DNA of 64,000 nucleotides from UBA4615 sp964399635 (GCA_964399635.1 CAYNRU010000027.1:219235-283234); one strand, 5' to 3'. Numbered from the stretch's first letter, positions 55,516 to 64,000 are shown. The notes: generated from the letters alone by a model not told the origin. Made by a program: numbers and translations.

Positions 55516-56895
55516 TCAGCGCACGCGCCGCAGCAGCTTGAGCTTGGCCGCCGAGTACGGCGGATAGCGGGCGTCCAGGTCGAGCATCCGCCCCCGGTGC
55601 AGGACGGCCTTGTCGTGGCTGAAGGTCCGGAACCCGTGGCTGCCGGTGTAGGCGCCCGTCCCGGAGGCCCCCACCCCGCCGAAGGGCAGCTCCGGCACCG
55701 CGGTGAACATCAGCGTGTCGTTGATGCAGACCATGCCGGCGGAGGTCGCCGCGACCACCCGATCGGCCTGTGCGGTGCTGCCGAACACGTACAGCGCCAG
55801 CGGCTTGTCGCGCTCGCTCACGTACTCGATCGCGGCGTCGAGCCCGTCGACCTCGAGCAGCGGCAGCACCGGACCGAAGATCTCCTCCGACAGCACCGCC
55901 GCGTCGGGCGGCACGTCGAGCAGCACGGTCGGCGCGACGTAGCGCTCGGCGAGGTCGACCTGCCCGCCGATCGCGATCCGGCCCTGCGCGAGGTAGCCTG
56001 CGACCCGCCGGGCATGCCGCTCGTTGACGATCCGGCCGTAGTCGGGGGACAGCTTGGGGTCCTCGCCGTACATCCGGCGCAGCTCGAAGGCGAGCCGCTC
56101 GACCAGCGCCTCGCGCAGGCCGCGCGCCACCAGCACGTAATCCGGTGCGATGCAGGTCTGGCCGGCATTGACCCACTTGCCCCAGGCGATGCGGCGCGCC
56201 GCGCTCGCGAGGTCGGCCTCGTGGGTCACGATGCAGGGGCTCTTGCCGCCCAGCTCCAGGGTGACCGGCGTGAGGTGCTTGGCCGCGGCCGCCATCACGA
56301 TCCGCCCGACCTGCCCGCTGCCGGTGTAGCAGATGTGGTCGAAGCGATGGGTGAGGAGCGCGGTCGTCTCCTCGACCCCGCCCTCCACCACCGTCACGGC
56401 CTGCGGATCGAGGTAGCGCGGAACCAGCCGGGCGATCTCGTGCGAGGTGGCCACCGACACGTCGGAGGGCTTGATCACGGCGCAGTTGCCGGCGGCGAGC
56501 GCGCCCACCAGCGGCGCGAGCAGACCCTGGATCGGATAGTTCCACGCGCCCATGATCAGCACCACGCCCAGCGGCTCGGGCACGACACGGCTCGAGCCGG
56601 GCTGCGCCACGAGCGGGGTGCGGACGCGCCGCGGCGCCATCCAGGCGGGCAGCCGGTCCGCCGCGTAGGCCGCCTCGGACTGGACGAACGAGGTCTCGGT
56701 GATCCAGGCTTCCTGGAGCGGCTTGTTCAGGTCGCGGTGCAAGGCGCCGGTGAGCGCCGCCTCTTCCTCGACCATCATCCGCTGCAGCGCCTCGAGCTGC
56801 CGGCGCCGCCAGGCTGCGTCCTTCGTCCGCCCTGACCGGAAGGTCGCGCGCAGCGTGGCGAGCCGCTCGGCGTGGTCGTCCGGTGCGCGGTCCAT
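55516..56895 (-). CDS. Aldehyde dehydrogenase, class 3-like
   Basis: A 459-residue NAD(P)-dependent aldehyde dehydrogenase. Catalytic C248 (GQTCIAPDY), general base E214 (LELGGK) and the cofactor strand TGSGQVGR are present. The WNYPIQGLLAPLVGALAAGN segment and the overall length fit the fatty/aryl aldehyde (class 3, coniferyl-aldehyde-like) branch. It begins 8 bp after the NIPSNAP gene and is probably in one transcript with it and the SDR gene. Confidence 0.9.
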   Translation of the reverse strand: MDRAPDDHAERLATLRATFRSGRTKDAAWRRRQLEALQRMMVEEEAALTGALHRDLNKPLQEAWITETSFVQSEAAYAADRLPAWMAPRRVRTPLVAQPGSSRVVPEPLGVVLIMGAWNYPIQGLLAPLVGALAAGNCAVIKPSDVSVATSHEIARLVPRYLDPQAVTVVEGGVEETTALLTHRFDHICYTGSGQVGRIVMAAAAKHLTPVTLELGGKSPCIVTHEADLASAARRIAWGKWVNAGQTCIAPDYVLVARGLREALVERLAFELRRMYGEDPKLSPDYGRIVNERHARRVAGYLAQGRIAIGGQVDLAERYVAPTVLLDVPPDAAVLSEEIFGPVLPLLEVDGLDAAIEYVSERDKPLALYVFGSTAQADRVVAATSAGMVCINDTLMFTAVPELPFGGVGASGTGAYTGSHGFRTFSHDKAVLHRGRMLDLDARYPPYSAAKLKLLRRVR

Positions 56896-56903
56896 CGCCT
56901 GCC

Positions 56904-57230
56904 TCAGCGAACGCTGGAGTAGGACGTCGGGGCCAGGAACAGGTTCGAGAGATGGGAGATCAGCGGGCCGTCTCGCTCGGTCGCGGCCTTTGCGGCGAGC
57001 CACTCCGGGTCCGAGGCGAAGGCGTTCCAGAGGCGTTCGCGCTCGGCCATGCTCTCCCATTCGAGCAGGTAGTACAGGTCGCTGTTGCTGTCGCCGACCA
57101 GGACCGTCCAGAAGCCGGCCTGGCGGATGCCGTGCCGCTCCCAGAGCTTCAGGGTGATCGTCTCGAAGCGACGGCTGATGTCGGGCAGCCGCCCGGGCAT
57201 CGCGTGGTAGATGCGCAGCTCGTGGATCAT
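56904..57230 (-). CDS. NIPSNAP family protein
   Basis: A 108-residue dimeric ferredoxin-like-fold protein: it starts MIHELRIYHAMPGRLPD and has the family pattern FWTVLVGDSNSDLYYLLEWES. Members are found next to catabolic enzymes, but their reaction is mostly unknown. It sits 19 bp after the SDR gene and 8 bp before the aldehyde dehydrogenase. Confidence 0.88.
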   Translation of the reverse strand: MIHELRIYHAMPGRLPDISRRFETITLKLWERHGIRQAGFWTVLVGDSNSDLYYLLEWESMAERERLWNAFASDPEWLAAKAATERDGPLISHLSNLFLAPTSYSSVR

Positions 57231-57249
57231 CCTCTGGGCTCCGGTGGGT

Positions 57250-58014
57250 TCAGCCGCGGCCCACGAAGGGCATCTTCGTGGCCATGATGGTGATGAACTG
57301 GACGTTGGCCTCGAGCGGCAGGCCGGCCATGTAGCGGATGGTGTTGCCCACGTGCTCGACGTCCATCAGCGGCTCGGGCCTGATGCTGCCGTCGGCCTGC
57401 GGCACGCCGTCGGCCATGCGCGCGGCCATCGGCGTGTGCGCGTTGCCGATGTCGATCTGCCCGCAGGCGATGTCGTACTTGCGGCCGTCGAGCGAGGTCG
57501 AGCGCGTCAGCCCGGTGATCGCGTGCTTGGTCGCGGTGTAGGGCGCCGAGTTGGGTCGCGGCGCGTGCGCCGAGATCGATCCGTTGTTGATGATGCGCCC
57601 GCCGCGTGGCGTCTGCGACTTCATGATCCGGAACGCGTGCTGCGTGCACAGGAACGGCCCGGTCAGGTTGGTGTCGACCGCCGCCTTCCACTGCGCGAGC
57701 GTCAGGTCCTCGAGGTTCACCGGCGGCGCGCCGACGCCGGCGTTGTTGAACAGCAGGTCGAGGCGGCCGAAGGCGGCCACGCAGCGATCGAACAACGCCG
57801 CGACCGAGACCGGATCGGTCACGTCGGTCGGGACCGCGATCGCGCGCCCCGCGGGCACGCCGGACTCGGCGATCACCTGCTCCAGCGGGGCGGCCCGGCG
57901 CCCGGCGAGCACCACGCGGTATCCGTCGGCCAGCAGCGCCAAGGCCGCTGCGCGCCCCACCCCCGTTCCGGCACCGGTCACCAGCGCCACCTTGTCGTGC
58001 GAAGCCATCTCCAT
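57250..58014 (-). CDS. Short-chain dehydrogenase/reductase
   Basis: A 254-residue SDR: cofactor loop TGAGTGVG (13-20), NNAG (90-93), catalytic S146, Y159 and K163 (PYTATKHA). The basic residues after the second strand (AGRR) favour NADP(H). The C-terminal half has a long substrate loop (DIGNAHTPMAARMADGVPQ). It is the first gene of the SDR-NIPSNAP-aldehyde dehydrogenase group, which may oxidise an alcohol to an aldehyde and then an acid. Met3 is an alternative start. Confidence 0.88.
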   Translation of the reverse strand: MEMASHDKVALVTGAGTGVGRAAALALLADGYRVVLAGRRAAPLEQVIAESGVPAGRAIAVPTDVTDPVSVAALFDRCVAAFGRLDLLFNNAGVGAPPVNLEDLTLAQWKAAVDTNLTGPFLCTQHAFRIMKSQTPRGGRIINNGSISAHAPRPNSAPYTATKHAITGLTRSTSLDGRKYDIACGQIDIGNAHTPMAARMADGVPQADGSIRPEPLMDVEHVGNTIRYMAGLPLEANVQFITIMATKMPFVGRG

Positions 58015-58126
58015 CTCCCCCGTGTCACCCGGTCATCGAGGGCGGATGGTACCGCGCCGGGCAGCGATGACGCCCGCTGATCGGGCACGGCTTGACCGTC
58101 GACCGGAAAGAAGGGAAACTCGTCAT

Positions 58127-58143
58127 ATGGAAATTTTTTCCAT
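58127..58143. promoter_or_regulatory. Inverted repeat upstream of the large lipoprotein gene
   Basis: ATGGAAA-TTT-TTTCCAT is a perfect 7-bp inverted repeat in an AT-rich patch 43 bp before the lipoprotein start codon and 113 bp from the divergent SDR gene. It could be an operator for either gene. Confidence 0.45.
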
Positions 58144-58186
58144 TTATTGCGCCATCCCACCCGGCGGTCTGCCGACAGGAGCCCTC

Positions 58187-60037
58187 ATGAACCGACCCCC
58201 TTACCCACGCTGGCTGCTCGTCGCCGGCACCGCGCTGACCCTCGCCGCCTGCGGCGGCGGCGGCGACGGCACGTCGGCCGGCGCCGGCACGCCCACCACC
58301 GCCGGCAGCGGCACGCAGCTCGCCTCGGGCGCGATCACCGGCTTCGGCAGCGTCATCGTCGAGGGCGTGCGCTACGACGACAGCGCCGCCGTGATCAAGT
58401 TCGAGGACGACTCCGCATCACCGCGGTCCGCTGCGGTGTCGGCGCTGCGGCTCGGCATGCAGGTCGAGGTCCTGGCCGACGACACCGGCCGGGCCCGCGC
58501 GGTCACCGTGGCGTCGGAGGTGTACGGGCGCATCGACGCCCTCGCCTCGGACGGATTCACGGTCGCCGGGCAGACCGTCAAGGTCTCGACCGATGCCGCC
58601 AATCCGACGGTCTTCGAGGGCGTGTCGGGCCTCTCCGGACTGGCGACGGGCGACTTCGTGGAGGTCCACGGCAAGCGCGACGCGGCCAACGCCGTCGTCG
58701 CGAGCCGGGTCGAGCGCAAGGACCCGTCAGGCCTCGCCGCGATCCGGGTGGCCGGTACGGTCGCCGCGCTCGACGCCACGGCGCGGACCTTCACGGTCGG
58801 CGGGCTGGCCGTGCGTTACGAGGCCACGACCCGGGTGCTGCCGGCGGGCACCACGCTCGCCAACGGCGTGCGCGTGGCAGTGTGGACCGACACCGCAATC
58901 GTCGGCAACACGCTCACCGCAAAGTCGGTGGTGGTCAAGCGTCACAACCTCGCTCCCAACGACCTGGCGCGCATCGGCGGCCTCGTGCGCAGCCTCGACT
59001 TCGCCGCCCGGACATTCAAGGTCGACGGCATCGACGTCGACGCATCGGCCGCCGCCTTCGTGAAGGGCACGGCCGCCGACCTCGCGGCGGGCCGCAAGGT
59101 CCGCGTGCGCGGCAGCTTCGCAGCCGGCACCCTCAAGGCCACCGAGGTGCGTTTCGTGAAGGACCAGGGCGACGCCAACGTCGAGCTCACCGGCGTGGTC
59201 ACCGACTTCGCGGGCACAGGGTCCTTCAAGGTCCGGGGCGTGCCGATCGACGCAGCACGCGCGGGCATCGAGTTCAAGCACGGCTCGAGCACCAACCTGG
59301 CCAACGGCGTGCTCGTCAAGATCGAGGGCGACGTGGGCGGCAGCGTGGTGCAGCCGCGCGAAATCGAGTTCGTGACCACCCAGGACGCGCAGAGCCGCTG
59401 GCTGTTCGGCGAGGTCTCGGGCTACGACTCGGGGTCCGGCGCGTTCAGGCTGATGGGGCTTGACGCGCGGCTCGCAGGCTCGGCGACCCTGCGCAACGGC
59501 GACGGCACGCCGGCTGCGCGCGCTGACTTCGGCAACGACGACCGCGTACAGATCCGCGGCGCGTTCGAGTCGGGCGTGTTCACCGTCAGCGAGGTGGTCT
59601 TCCGACCGGGCCTGCAGGCGGCAGTCGACGGTGTCGAAGGCATCGCCTACGAGGTCGATCTGAGCGCGGGCGTGTTCCGCCTGAACGGCACGCTCGTCAG
59701 GATCGGCCCGGCCACCGTGTTCGAGGTTTCGCGGGAGACCTTGCGCAACGGCGTCAAGGTCGAGGTGCGCGGCGCGGTGGTCGGCGGCCAGCTGATCGCG
59801 ACCAGGGTCGAGATCAAGACCGCCGACGCCGGCGACGCCGGGCGCGTCAAGGGGATGGTCACCGACTTCGTGTCGACGGCGAGCTTCCGGGTCGCCGGCC
59901 AGCAGGTCGATGGGGGCGCTGCGCGCTTCGAGCCGGCGGGCAGCGGCGCCGCGTCGATCGCCAACGGGCGCTTCGTCGAGGTCGAGGGCTCGGTGGTCGC
60001 GGGCGTGCTGAAGGCCGTGAAGGTCGAGCTCGAGTAG
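58187..60037 (+). CDS. Large DUF5666-type repeat lipoprotein
   Basis: A 616-residue lipoprotein: signal peptide with lipobox LAAC (C22), a Gly/Thr-rich linker, then about eight repeats of roughly 75 residues. Each repeat has a pattern such as VTDF...FKVRGVPID or VRSLD...FKVDGIDVD, followed by a G-x-x-V-x-V-x-G strand pair. This fits a string of small beta-barrel (DUF5666-like) domains on the cell surface or in the periplasm. The function is unknown. ACAGGAG precedes the ATG at 58187. A long open frame upstream (from 57551) overlaps the SDR gene and is not coding. Confidence 0.85.
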   Translation: MNRPPYPRWLLVAGTALTLAACGGGGDGTSAGAGTPTTAGSGTQLASGAITGFGSVIVEGVRYDDSAAVIKFEDDSASPRSAAVSALRLGMQVEVLADDTGRARAVTVASEVYGRIDALASDGFTVAGQTVKVSTDAANPTVFEGVSGLSGLATGDFVEVHGKRDAANAVVASRVERKDPSGLAAIRVAGTVAALDATARTFTVGGLAVRYEATTRVLPAGTTLANGVRVAVWTDTAIVGNTLTAKSVVVKRHNLAPNDLARIGGLVRSLDFAARTFKVDGIDVDASAAAFVKGTAADLAAGRKVRVRGSFAAGTLKATEVRFVKDQGDANVELTGVVTDFAGTGSFKVRGVPIDAARAGIEFKHGSSTNLANGVLVKIEGDVGGSVVQPREIEFVTTQDAQSRWLFGEVSGYDSGSGAFRLMGLDARLAGSATLRNGDGTPAARADFGNDDRVQIRGAFESGVFTVSEVVFRPGLQAAVDGVEGIAYEVDLSAGVFRLNGTLVRIGPATVFEVSRETLRNGVKVEVRGAVVGGQLIATRVEIKTADAGDAGRVKGMVTDFVSTASFRVAGQQVDGGAARFEPAGSGAASIANGRFVEVEGSVVAGVLKAVKVELE

Positions 60038-60060
60038 CCGCCCGACCCCGGTCGGTCCGG

Positions 60061-60098
60061 CGGGCCGGCTCCTCTGGGCGACGGGGGGCGCCGGCCCG
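60061..60098 (+). terminator. GC-rich hairpin after the large lipoprotein gene
   Basis: A 9-bp perfect stem (CGGGCCGGC, 60061-60069, with GCCGGCCCG, 60090-60098) lies 24 bp after the stop codon and is followed by CTTCGCTTGTCT, which is only moderately T-rich. It is a plausible but imperfect terminator. Confidence 0.5.
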
Positions 60099-60222
60099 CT
60101 TCGCTTGTCTGCGCCGCCCGCGCAGCGACGGCGCGGCGGGCGCGATGCGCAGGGCCTTGCGGCGGATGATCAGGGTCGGCAGGCCGTCCAAACGCCCTGC
60201 CCCGCGTGGGAGCCGGCAATGA

Positions 60223-60246
60223 GGGCGGCGCGCATGCGCGCCGCCC
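60223..60246. repeat. 24-bp perfect palindrome downstream of pilE
   Basis: Both strands read GGGCGGCGCGCATGCGCG and on to CCGCCC with no mismatch and no spacer. It lies 22 bp beyond the pilE stop codon. It may be an mRNA-end hairpin or cruciform; no T-run follows on either strand. Confidence 0.7.
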
Positions 60247-60267
60247 GCTACAGCGGCGCCCGCGGCG

Positions 60268-60699
60268 TCAACGGTTCCAGCAGCGGTCGAAGACCGACCC
60301 GGTGCTCGCTCCGGCGGCGGTGCGCCGACCGTCGTTGGCGACGGTGAGCACGCCGCAGACGTCGGCGGCCATCGGCCCGCCCGCACGCGGCGTCGCATTC
60401 AGCTGATATGTGCCCGCGGCCAGGTCGGAGAGCGTGACGTCGTAGAACGGCGTGCCGGACGAGGGCGAGGCCGACATCCCGGCAGGAAGCGCCGCGCCCG
60501 TGTAGACGGCATTGTTCTCGGCACGGAAGCGCTCCATCCACTGCGCCGCCTCGACCAGCGTCGTCTTGGCCGCCGTGCGCCGCGACTGCCGCACGTTTTC
60601 GGTGTAGGACGGCAGCGCGATCGCGGTCAGGACGCCGACGATGCCGACCGCGAACATCAGTTCGACCAGTGTAAAGCCCAGTTGACGGCGACGAATCAC
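60268..60699 (-). CDS. pilE: Type IV pilin-like protein (minor pilin, PilE type)
   Basis: A 143-residue prepilin. The short leader ends in G before FTLVELMFAVGIVG; cleavage and N-methylation at that phenylalanine by PilD are expected, and the hydrophobic helix follows. The C-terminal pair of cysteines (DVCGVL and FDRCWNR) can form the pilin disulfide loop. GTG 60699 is preferred because CAGGAG lies 8-9 nt upstream and gives a normal 8-residue leader; an ATG at 60726, overlapping the pilY1 stop, would give a 17-residue leader. Linkage to pilY1 marks it as a minor pilin. Confidence 0.9.
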   Translation of the reverse strand: MIRRRQLGFTLVELMFAVGIVGVLTAIALPSYTENVRQSRRTAAKTTLVEAAQWMERFRAENNAVYTGAALPAGMSASPSSGTPFYDVTLSDLAAGTYQLNATPRAGGPMAADVCGVLTVANDGRRTAAGASTGSVFDRCWNR

Positions 60700-60725
60700 G
60701 TTGTGGAGCTCCTGTTTCGGTCGCA

Positions 60726-63700
60726 TCAGCGTACGGACTGGCGCCAGACCCGAATCGGCGAAAAGCCGGAGCAATTCTGGGCTATCACGTTCGGGCGACC
60801 CTGGATGCTCGTGCTGTACATCAGGCACTGCGAGCTGGATTGCGGGTTGCCGACCGCGTCGGTGGGCGAGCCGGTCATCATCGTTTGGGGATTGACGCTC
60901 GACTTGTCCCGGATGGAGGTGGGCAAGGTGACCAGCGGCGTGAGCGCACCCACGACACCACTGACCGCGCTTCCGGTCACGGTGCCAGTGGCGTAGTCGA
61001 ACCGGTACACGAAGGACGTGCCCCCGCCTTCGCACGACGTGGACGTGACCGGCTTGAAGCTCGAGACCGACAGCGAGCCGAGGTCGGAGCTCGGGTCGGA
61101 GATGATGCGCTCCCCGTCCGTCAGCGACACCATCCAGCCCATCTTCGTCGTCCAGTCGATGCCGGCGAGCGAGAAGGTCCGCGAGTCCGCCGACGGCGAA
61201 GTCATCGAGATGGACATCATGTCCGTCGTCAACGCCTTGGTCGTGCGATCGGGCTTGAGCCACAGGCCGTAGAGCGCCTGCGAATCAGTGACCAGCGAGT
61301 CGTCCTGGTCGTGCAGCTTGCCCGTGCCGAACACCACGTACATCCCGCCCAGCGGATGCGCGACCAGGCGGGGCGCAGCCGAGATCGGCAGCCGGCGGGC
61401 TCCGACCGACGCGGTGAAGAGCGGGCTGTTCGTGTTGTCGAAGCCCTTCGCGCCCGTGGGTACGTTGCTGGAGAAGTCGAAGCGCCAGAGGTTGCCCTGC
61501 CGGTCGCCGGCGTAGACGCCGGTGATCGTGCGTTGCGCGTCGTAGGACACCGTGACGCCGCCCATGCCGTTACGGGCCTCCAGACCGTCCGCCGCGCTCC
61601 AGTTCGGGCCGACCGGAATGCTGGTCAGCGTACCGGTCGCGATGTCCACCACCAGCAGCGCCGCGCGGTTGTTCACGCTCTCGTAGCCGTTGCCGGTGAT
61701 GTAGACCCACTTGAAGGTCGACTCGCCGGTCCGCACGCGGCCGACGACGCCTCGGGTCAGGACGTGGCCGACGTCGTTGCTGTCGCCCTTGGTGATGTCC
61801 CACAGCACCTTGCTCGAGCCCACGGCCGCGGGGTTGGTGACGTCGATCGCGAAGATCGAGCCGCCGCCCGTGGCATTGCTGCCACCCGCGCCGGTGGTGC
61901 CCACGACCACGGAGCGCCAGGCCGAGCCGTCGTGGAAGTCGCCGCCGGTGACCGGACCGTCGACAAAGTAGCGATGGTCGTAGGCCGGGTTGCTCAGCAG
62001 TCCGAGATCGGTGTAGATGCCACGCGGCACGTAGGCGAAGCGCTCCACGCCGGTCGTGGCGTCGAACCCGTGGAACATGCCCGCGTTGCCCCCGATGTAG
62101 ACCGCGGACGGTCCGGTGCGGCGTCCCGCCACGAAGCTGGTGTAACTGGCGCCAATGGACTGCATGACCCCGAAGCCATAGTCGGGCGCCTTGACATACA
62201 ACGGCGTCGAGTTGACGAAGTCGCCGAGCAGCGTTTCGCGCCGACGGAACTTCTTGCCGGCCGGCGACCCGCTGGCTGGCAGCTCGAGGCTGTTGTCGCC
62301 GCGCAGGTAGCTCACGACCTCGGCGGTGGTGTAGTCGGGCGAGGTCAGCAGCGCAGTCTGCGCGGCGTTGAGGTTGCCGGTCGTAAAGTTCACCGCCGTG
62401 GTGCGCGCAGTGCTGGTCAGCACGTTGCGGGTCGCATGCGCCGGCACGGTCGCGCTCCACTGCGGCGTGACGACGTTGCCCATGGCCAGCTGCTGCAGGT
62501 CGGCCGTCGCATAGGCGCGCAGCGCGCCGCTCCAGGAGCCCGTGGTGTAGCTCGGGAAATAGGCCTGCGTCGCGCCGGTGATAGCGGGTCCGGTGACGGC
62601 GACGCCGCCGGCGGAGCCCTGGCGCTTTTCGATCTCACTGAACGCCGCGAGGATACTGGTCCTGAGCTCGCCGGTGTCCGCGGCCGCGTAGAAGTTGCCG
62701 CGGGACGCGAGCGCGGCGCGCAGGTTGTCGTTGACCCGGTTGCCGCCGGTGATGACCGTGTTGGTCATGTCCACCGTCGGCCATGTGACCGACGTGCCGG
62801 TGTAGGCCGCGGTCCGCGTGGCCGCCGTGTCCATCGATGCCGACAGGCCGTAGCCCACGATGTAGGTGCTCATCGACTGCCAGAACGCCGGATTGGGCCT
62901 GAGCGCGTCGGTGATCGGCTGCACCGTGTTGGGCAGGTCCGGCCGCAGGTCGTGGTTCCAGTAGTAGACGGCCGCATCGGTCAGGGTCGATGACTGGTTG
63001 GCGCCGCCGGTGAACTGCGGCCAGGTCGCGGGCGCGTAGGTGAACGTCGCGCCAACGTTGGTGCCATCGCCGAGGATCGTGGGCCCTGCGACGTTATCCG
63101 ACTCGATCGGCGATCCAGACCCGGCAAGCGGGGCCGTGCCGCCGATCAGAGGCTGGCCCGCAGCGACGTTGGTCCACTCGCCGTCGGTCGTCAGGAACGC
63201 GAAGTTGCGCCGACATGCGACCTGCGGTGCCGCGTCGTTGGTACCCGGCACCGCGCCCCAGGGGCCGCTGTTATCGTTGCGCGTGAAGTAGCGCCCCACC
63301 GAGTCGATCGCTTCGCGGTTGGGCGTCGCGCCGACCCAGGACAGGCTGAACAGCCAGTCGAAGAACTGGCTGCGGCTGGGCGTGCCGCCGCCGAAGGCCC
63401 GGACCCCGCGCACCAGCGCGCCGGGGTTGGCGGCGCCGTCGATGTTGGGCAGGGCGCCGATCGTCTCCATCGGCACGGTACGCCACGGGTTGAACGCGCC
63501 GGCAAAATAGTTGATGCGACCGTAGCCGACACGCATGCGCTGCTGCGATGAGCTGGTCAGGCTCGACATCGCGTCGGCCATCACCGCCTGCGCCGCGAAC
63601 AGGCGGTTACGGTAGTACAGGTACCAGTTGGCGTAGTTCTGCGCCTCCTCGGCCCAGGTGCACGACGTCAAGGCGGCGCAATCAGTGCGCTGCGAGTTGG

Positions 63701-64000
63701 CGGCGCTGGGTGCCACGCCGGTCGCCGCATCCACCACCGAGTACAGGTAGCTGGACGGACGGGTGCGGTCGATCTGGAACACGCGGTAGTTCGCGGGGTC
63801 GCCCTTGTTGCCCGACCCGGTGTAGGCATAGTAGCGGGCGGGGGTCAAGGATCCGGCTTCGGGCACGCCCATGGGCGCCGGAATCGTGCAGGTCAGGGTC
63901 GACGTGCCTCCGGGGCAGGCGCTGGTCGTGGTGGAGCTCGAGCTGTTCGTCGATGTTTCGTTCCCCTGCGTGAGCTTGACCGGCGTGATCGTGGACGGCG
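60726..64000 (-). CDS. pilY1: Type IV pilus tip adhesin PilY1, 5' end outside the window
   Basis: The frame is open to the right edge, giving about 1,090 visible residues; the gene begins beyond 64000. The C-terminal half is a PilC/PilY1 beta-propeller: repeated strands such as AVYIGGNAGMFHGFDATTGVERFAYVP (shown in part), VYAGDRQGNLWRFD and YVVFGTGKLHD. The N-terminal visible part has the Trp/Tyr-rich region of PilY1. It supports pilus extension and adhesion, in complex with minor pilins. It is followed at once by pilE, with a 1-bp ATG/TGA overlap if the longer pilE start is used. Confidence 0.9.
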   Translation of the reverse strand, partial: PSTITPVKLTQGNETSTNSSSSTTTSACPGGTSTLTCTIPAPMGVPEAGSLTPARYYAYTGSGNKGDPANYRVFQIDRTRPSSYLYSVVDAATGVAPSAANSQRTDCAALTSCTWAEEAQNYANWYLYYRNRLFAAQAVMADAMSSLTSSSQQRMRVGYGRINYFAGAFNPWRTVPMETIGALPNIDGAANPGALVRGVRAFGGGTPSRSQFFDWLFSLSWVGATPNREAIDSVGRYFTRNDNSGPWGAVPGTNDAAPQVACRRNFAFLTTDGEWTNVAAGQPLIGGTAPLAGSGSPIESDNVAGPTILGDGTNVGATFTYAPATWPQFTGGANQSSTLTDAAVYYWNHDLRPDLPNTVQPITDALRPNPAFWQSMSTYIVGYGLSASMDTAATRTAAYTGTSVTWPTVDMTNTVITGGNRVNDNLRAALASRGNFYAAADTGELRTSILAAFSEIEKRQGSAGGVAVTGPAITGATQAYFPSYTTGSWSGALRAYATADLQQLAMGNVVTPQWSATVPAHATRNVLTSTARTTAVNFTTGNLNAAQTALLTSPDYTTAEVVSYLRGDNSLELPASGSPAGKKFRRRETLLGDFVNSTPLYVKAPDYGFGVMQSIGASYTSFVAGRRTGPSAVYIGGNAGMFHGFDATTGVERFAYVPRGIYTDLGLLSNPAYDHRYFVDGPVTGGDFHDGSAWRSVVVGTTGAGGSNATGGGSIFAIDVTNPAAVGSSKVLWDITKGDSNDVGHVLTRGVVGRVRTGESTFKWVYITGNGYESVNNRAALLVVDIATGTLTSIPVGPNWSAADGLEARNGMGGVTVSYDAQRTITGVYAGDRQGNLWRFDFSSNVPTGAKGFDNTNSPLFTASVGARRLPISAAPRLVAHPLGGMYVVFGTGKLHDQDDSLVTDSQALYGLWLKPDRTTKALTTDMMSISMTSPSADSRTFSLAGIDWTTKMGWMVSLTDGERIISDPSSDLGSLSVSSFKPVTSTSCEGGGTSFVYRFDYATGTVTGSAVSGVVGALTPLVTLPTSIRDKSSVNPQTMMTGSPTDAVGNPQSSSQCLMYSTSIQGRPNVIAQNCSGFSPIRVWRQSVR

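Overview
The window is a high-GC (about 70% by eye) stretch of a chromosome, almost certainly from a beta-proteobacterium of the order Burkholderiales. The evidence is a complete iscR-iscS-iscU-iscA-hscB-hscA-fdx-iscX operon, the lolC-lolD and parE-parC pairs, a prfB-lysS pair with a programmed frameshift, an acetyl-CoA synthetase locus, 3-hydroxybutyrate dehydrogenase (polyhydroxybutyrate use), and pilY1-pilE. Nearly all genes are housekeeping or central-metabolism genes with uniform codon use. I see no prophage, transposon, integrase or CRISPR array.

Layout. 1-8.1 kb: end of a glycosyltransferase gene (+), then on the minus strand parE, a small lipoprotein, parC and a 3-hydroxyisobutyryl-CoA hydrolase-like gene. 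8.1-11.1 kb: a threonine-dehydratase-like PLP enzyme (+) and a Kup potassium transporter (-). 11.2-17.7 kb: tRNA-Ser(GGA), a two-subunit sodium:solute symporter, a TPR protein, a YggT-like membrane protein, a possible 35-codon small ORF and acetyl-CoA synthetase (all -), with a YqhA-family membrane protein diverging. 17.8-20.5 kb: class I fumarase, a DUF2238 membrane protein, and a gene-free stretch that looks like a sigma-54-driven small RNA ending in a strong terminator. 20.5-24.4 kb: GlcG/HbpS-like protein, an MFS carrier and a YdcF-family protein (-), and the SrkA kinase (+). 24.4-30.2 kb: an AT-rich island, propionyl-CoA synthetase, a response regulator with an unassigned output domain, an NlpC/P60 hydrolase, an Fe3+ ABC-transporter binding protein and a RidA-like protein. 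30.3-40.7 kb: an alpha/beta hydrolase, 3-hydroxybutyrate dehydrogenase, ComEC, TatD, LolD, LolC, a phosphoglycerate-mutase-like protein and RecJ. 40.9-44.2 kb: prfB, lysS and a DinB-family protein. 44.2-52 kb: a PII-like/SbtA-like pair placed directly after the isc operon, the isc operon with two tandem IscR sites, and a low-molecular-weight phosphatase. 52-64 kb: uvrB, an aromatic/aspartate aminotransferase, an ALDH-NIPSNAP-SDR cluster, a large repetitive DUF5666-type lipoprotein, pilE, and the 3' part of pilY1 running off the right edge.

How the genes fit together. Carbon genes lean towards short-chain acids: acetate uptake and activation (symporter plus acs), propionate activation (prpE), 3-hydroxybutyrate oxidation, branched-chain acyl-CoA hydrolysis and fumarase. 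The isc operon is autoregulated through two good type-1 IscR sites upstream of iscR. Several promoters sit so close to their start codons that the mRNAs may be leaderless. The main unexplained signals are the candidate sigma-54 small RNA at 20.38-20.53 kb, the small ORF inside the acs operon, the leaderless mini-ORF in front of the phosphoglycerate-mutase-like/recJ genes, and the 40-bp tandem duplication that moved the stop codon of tatD.
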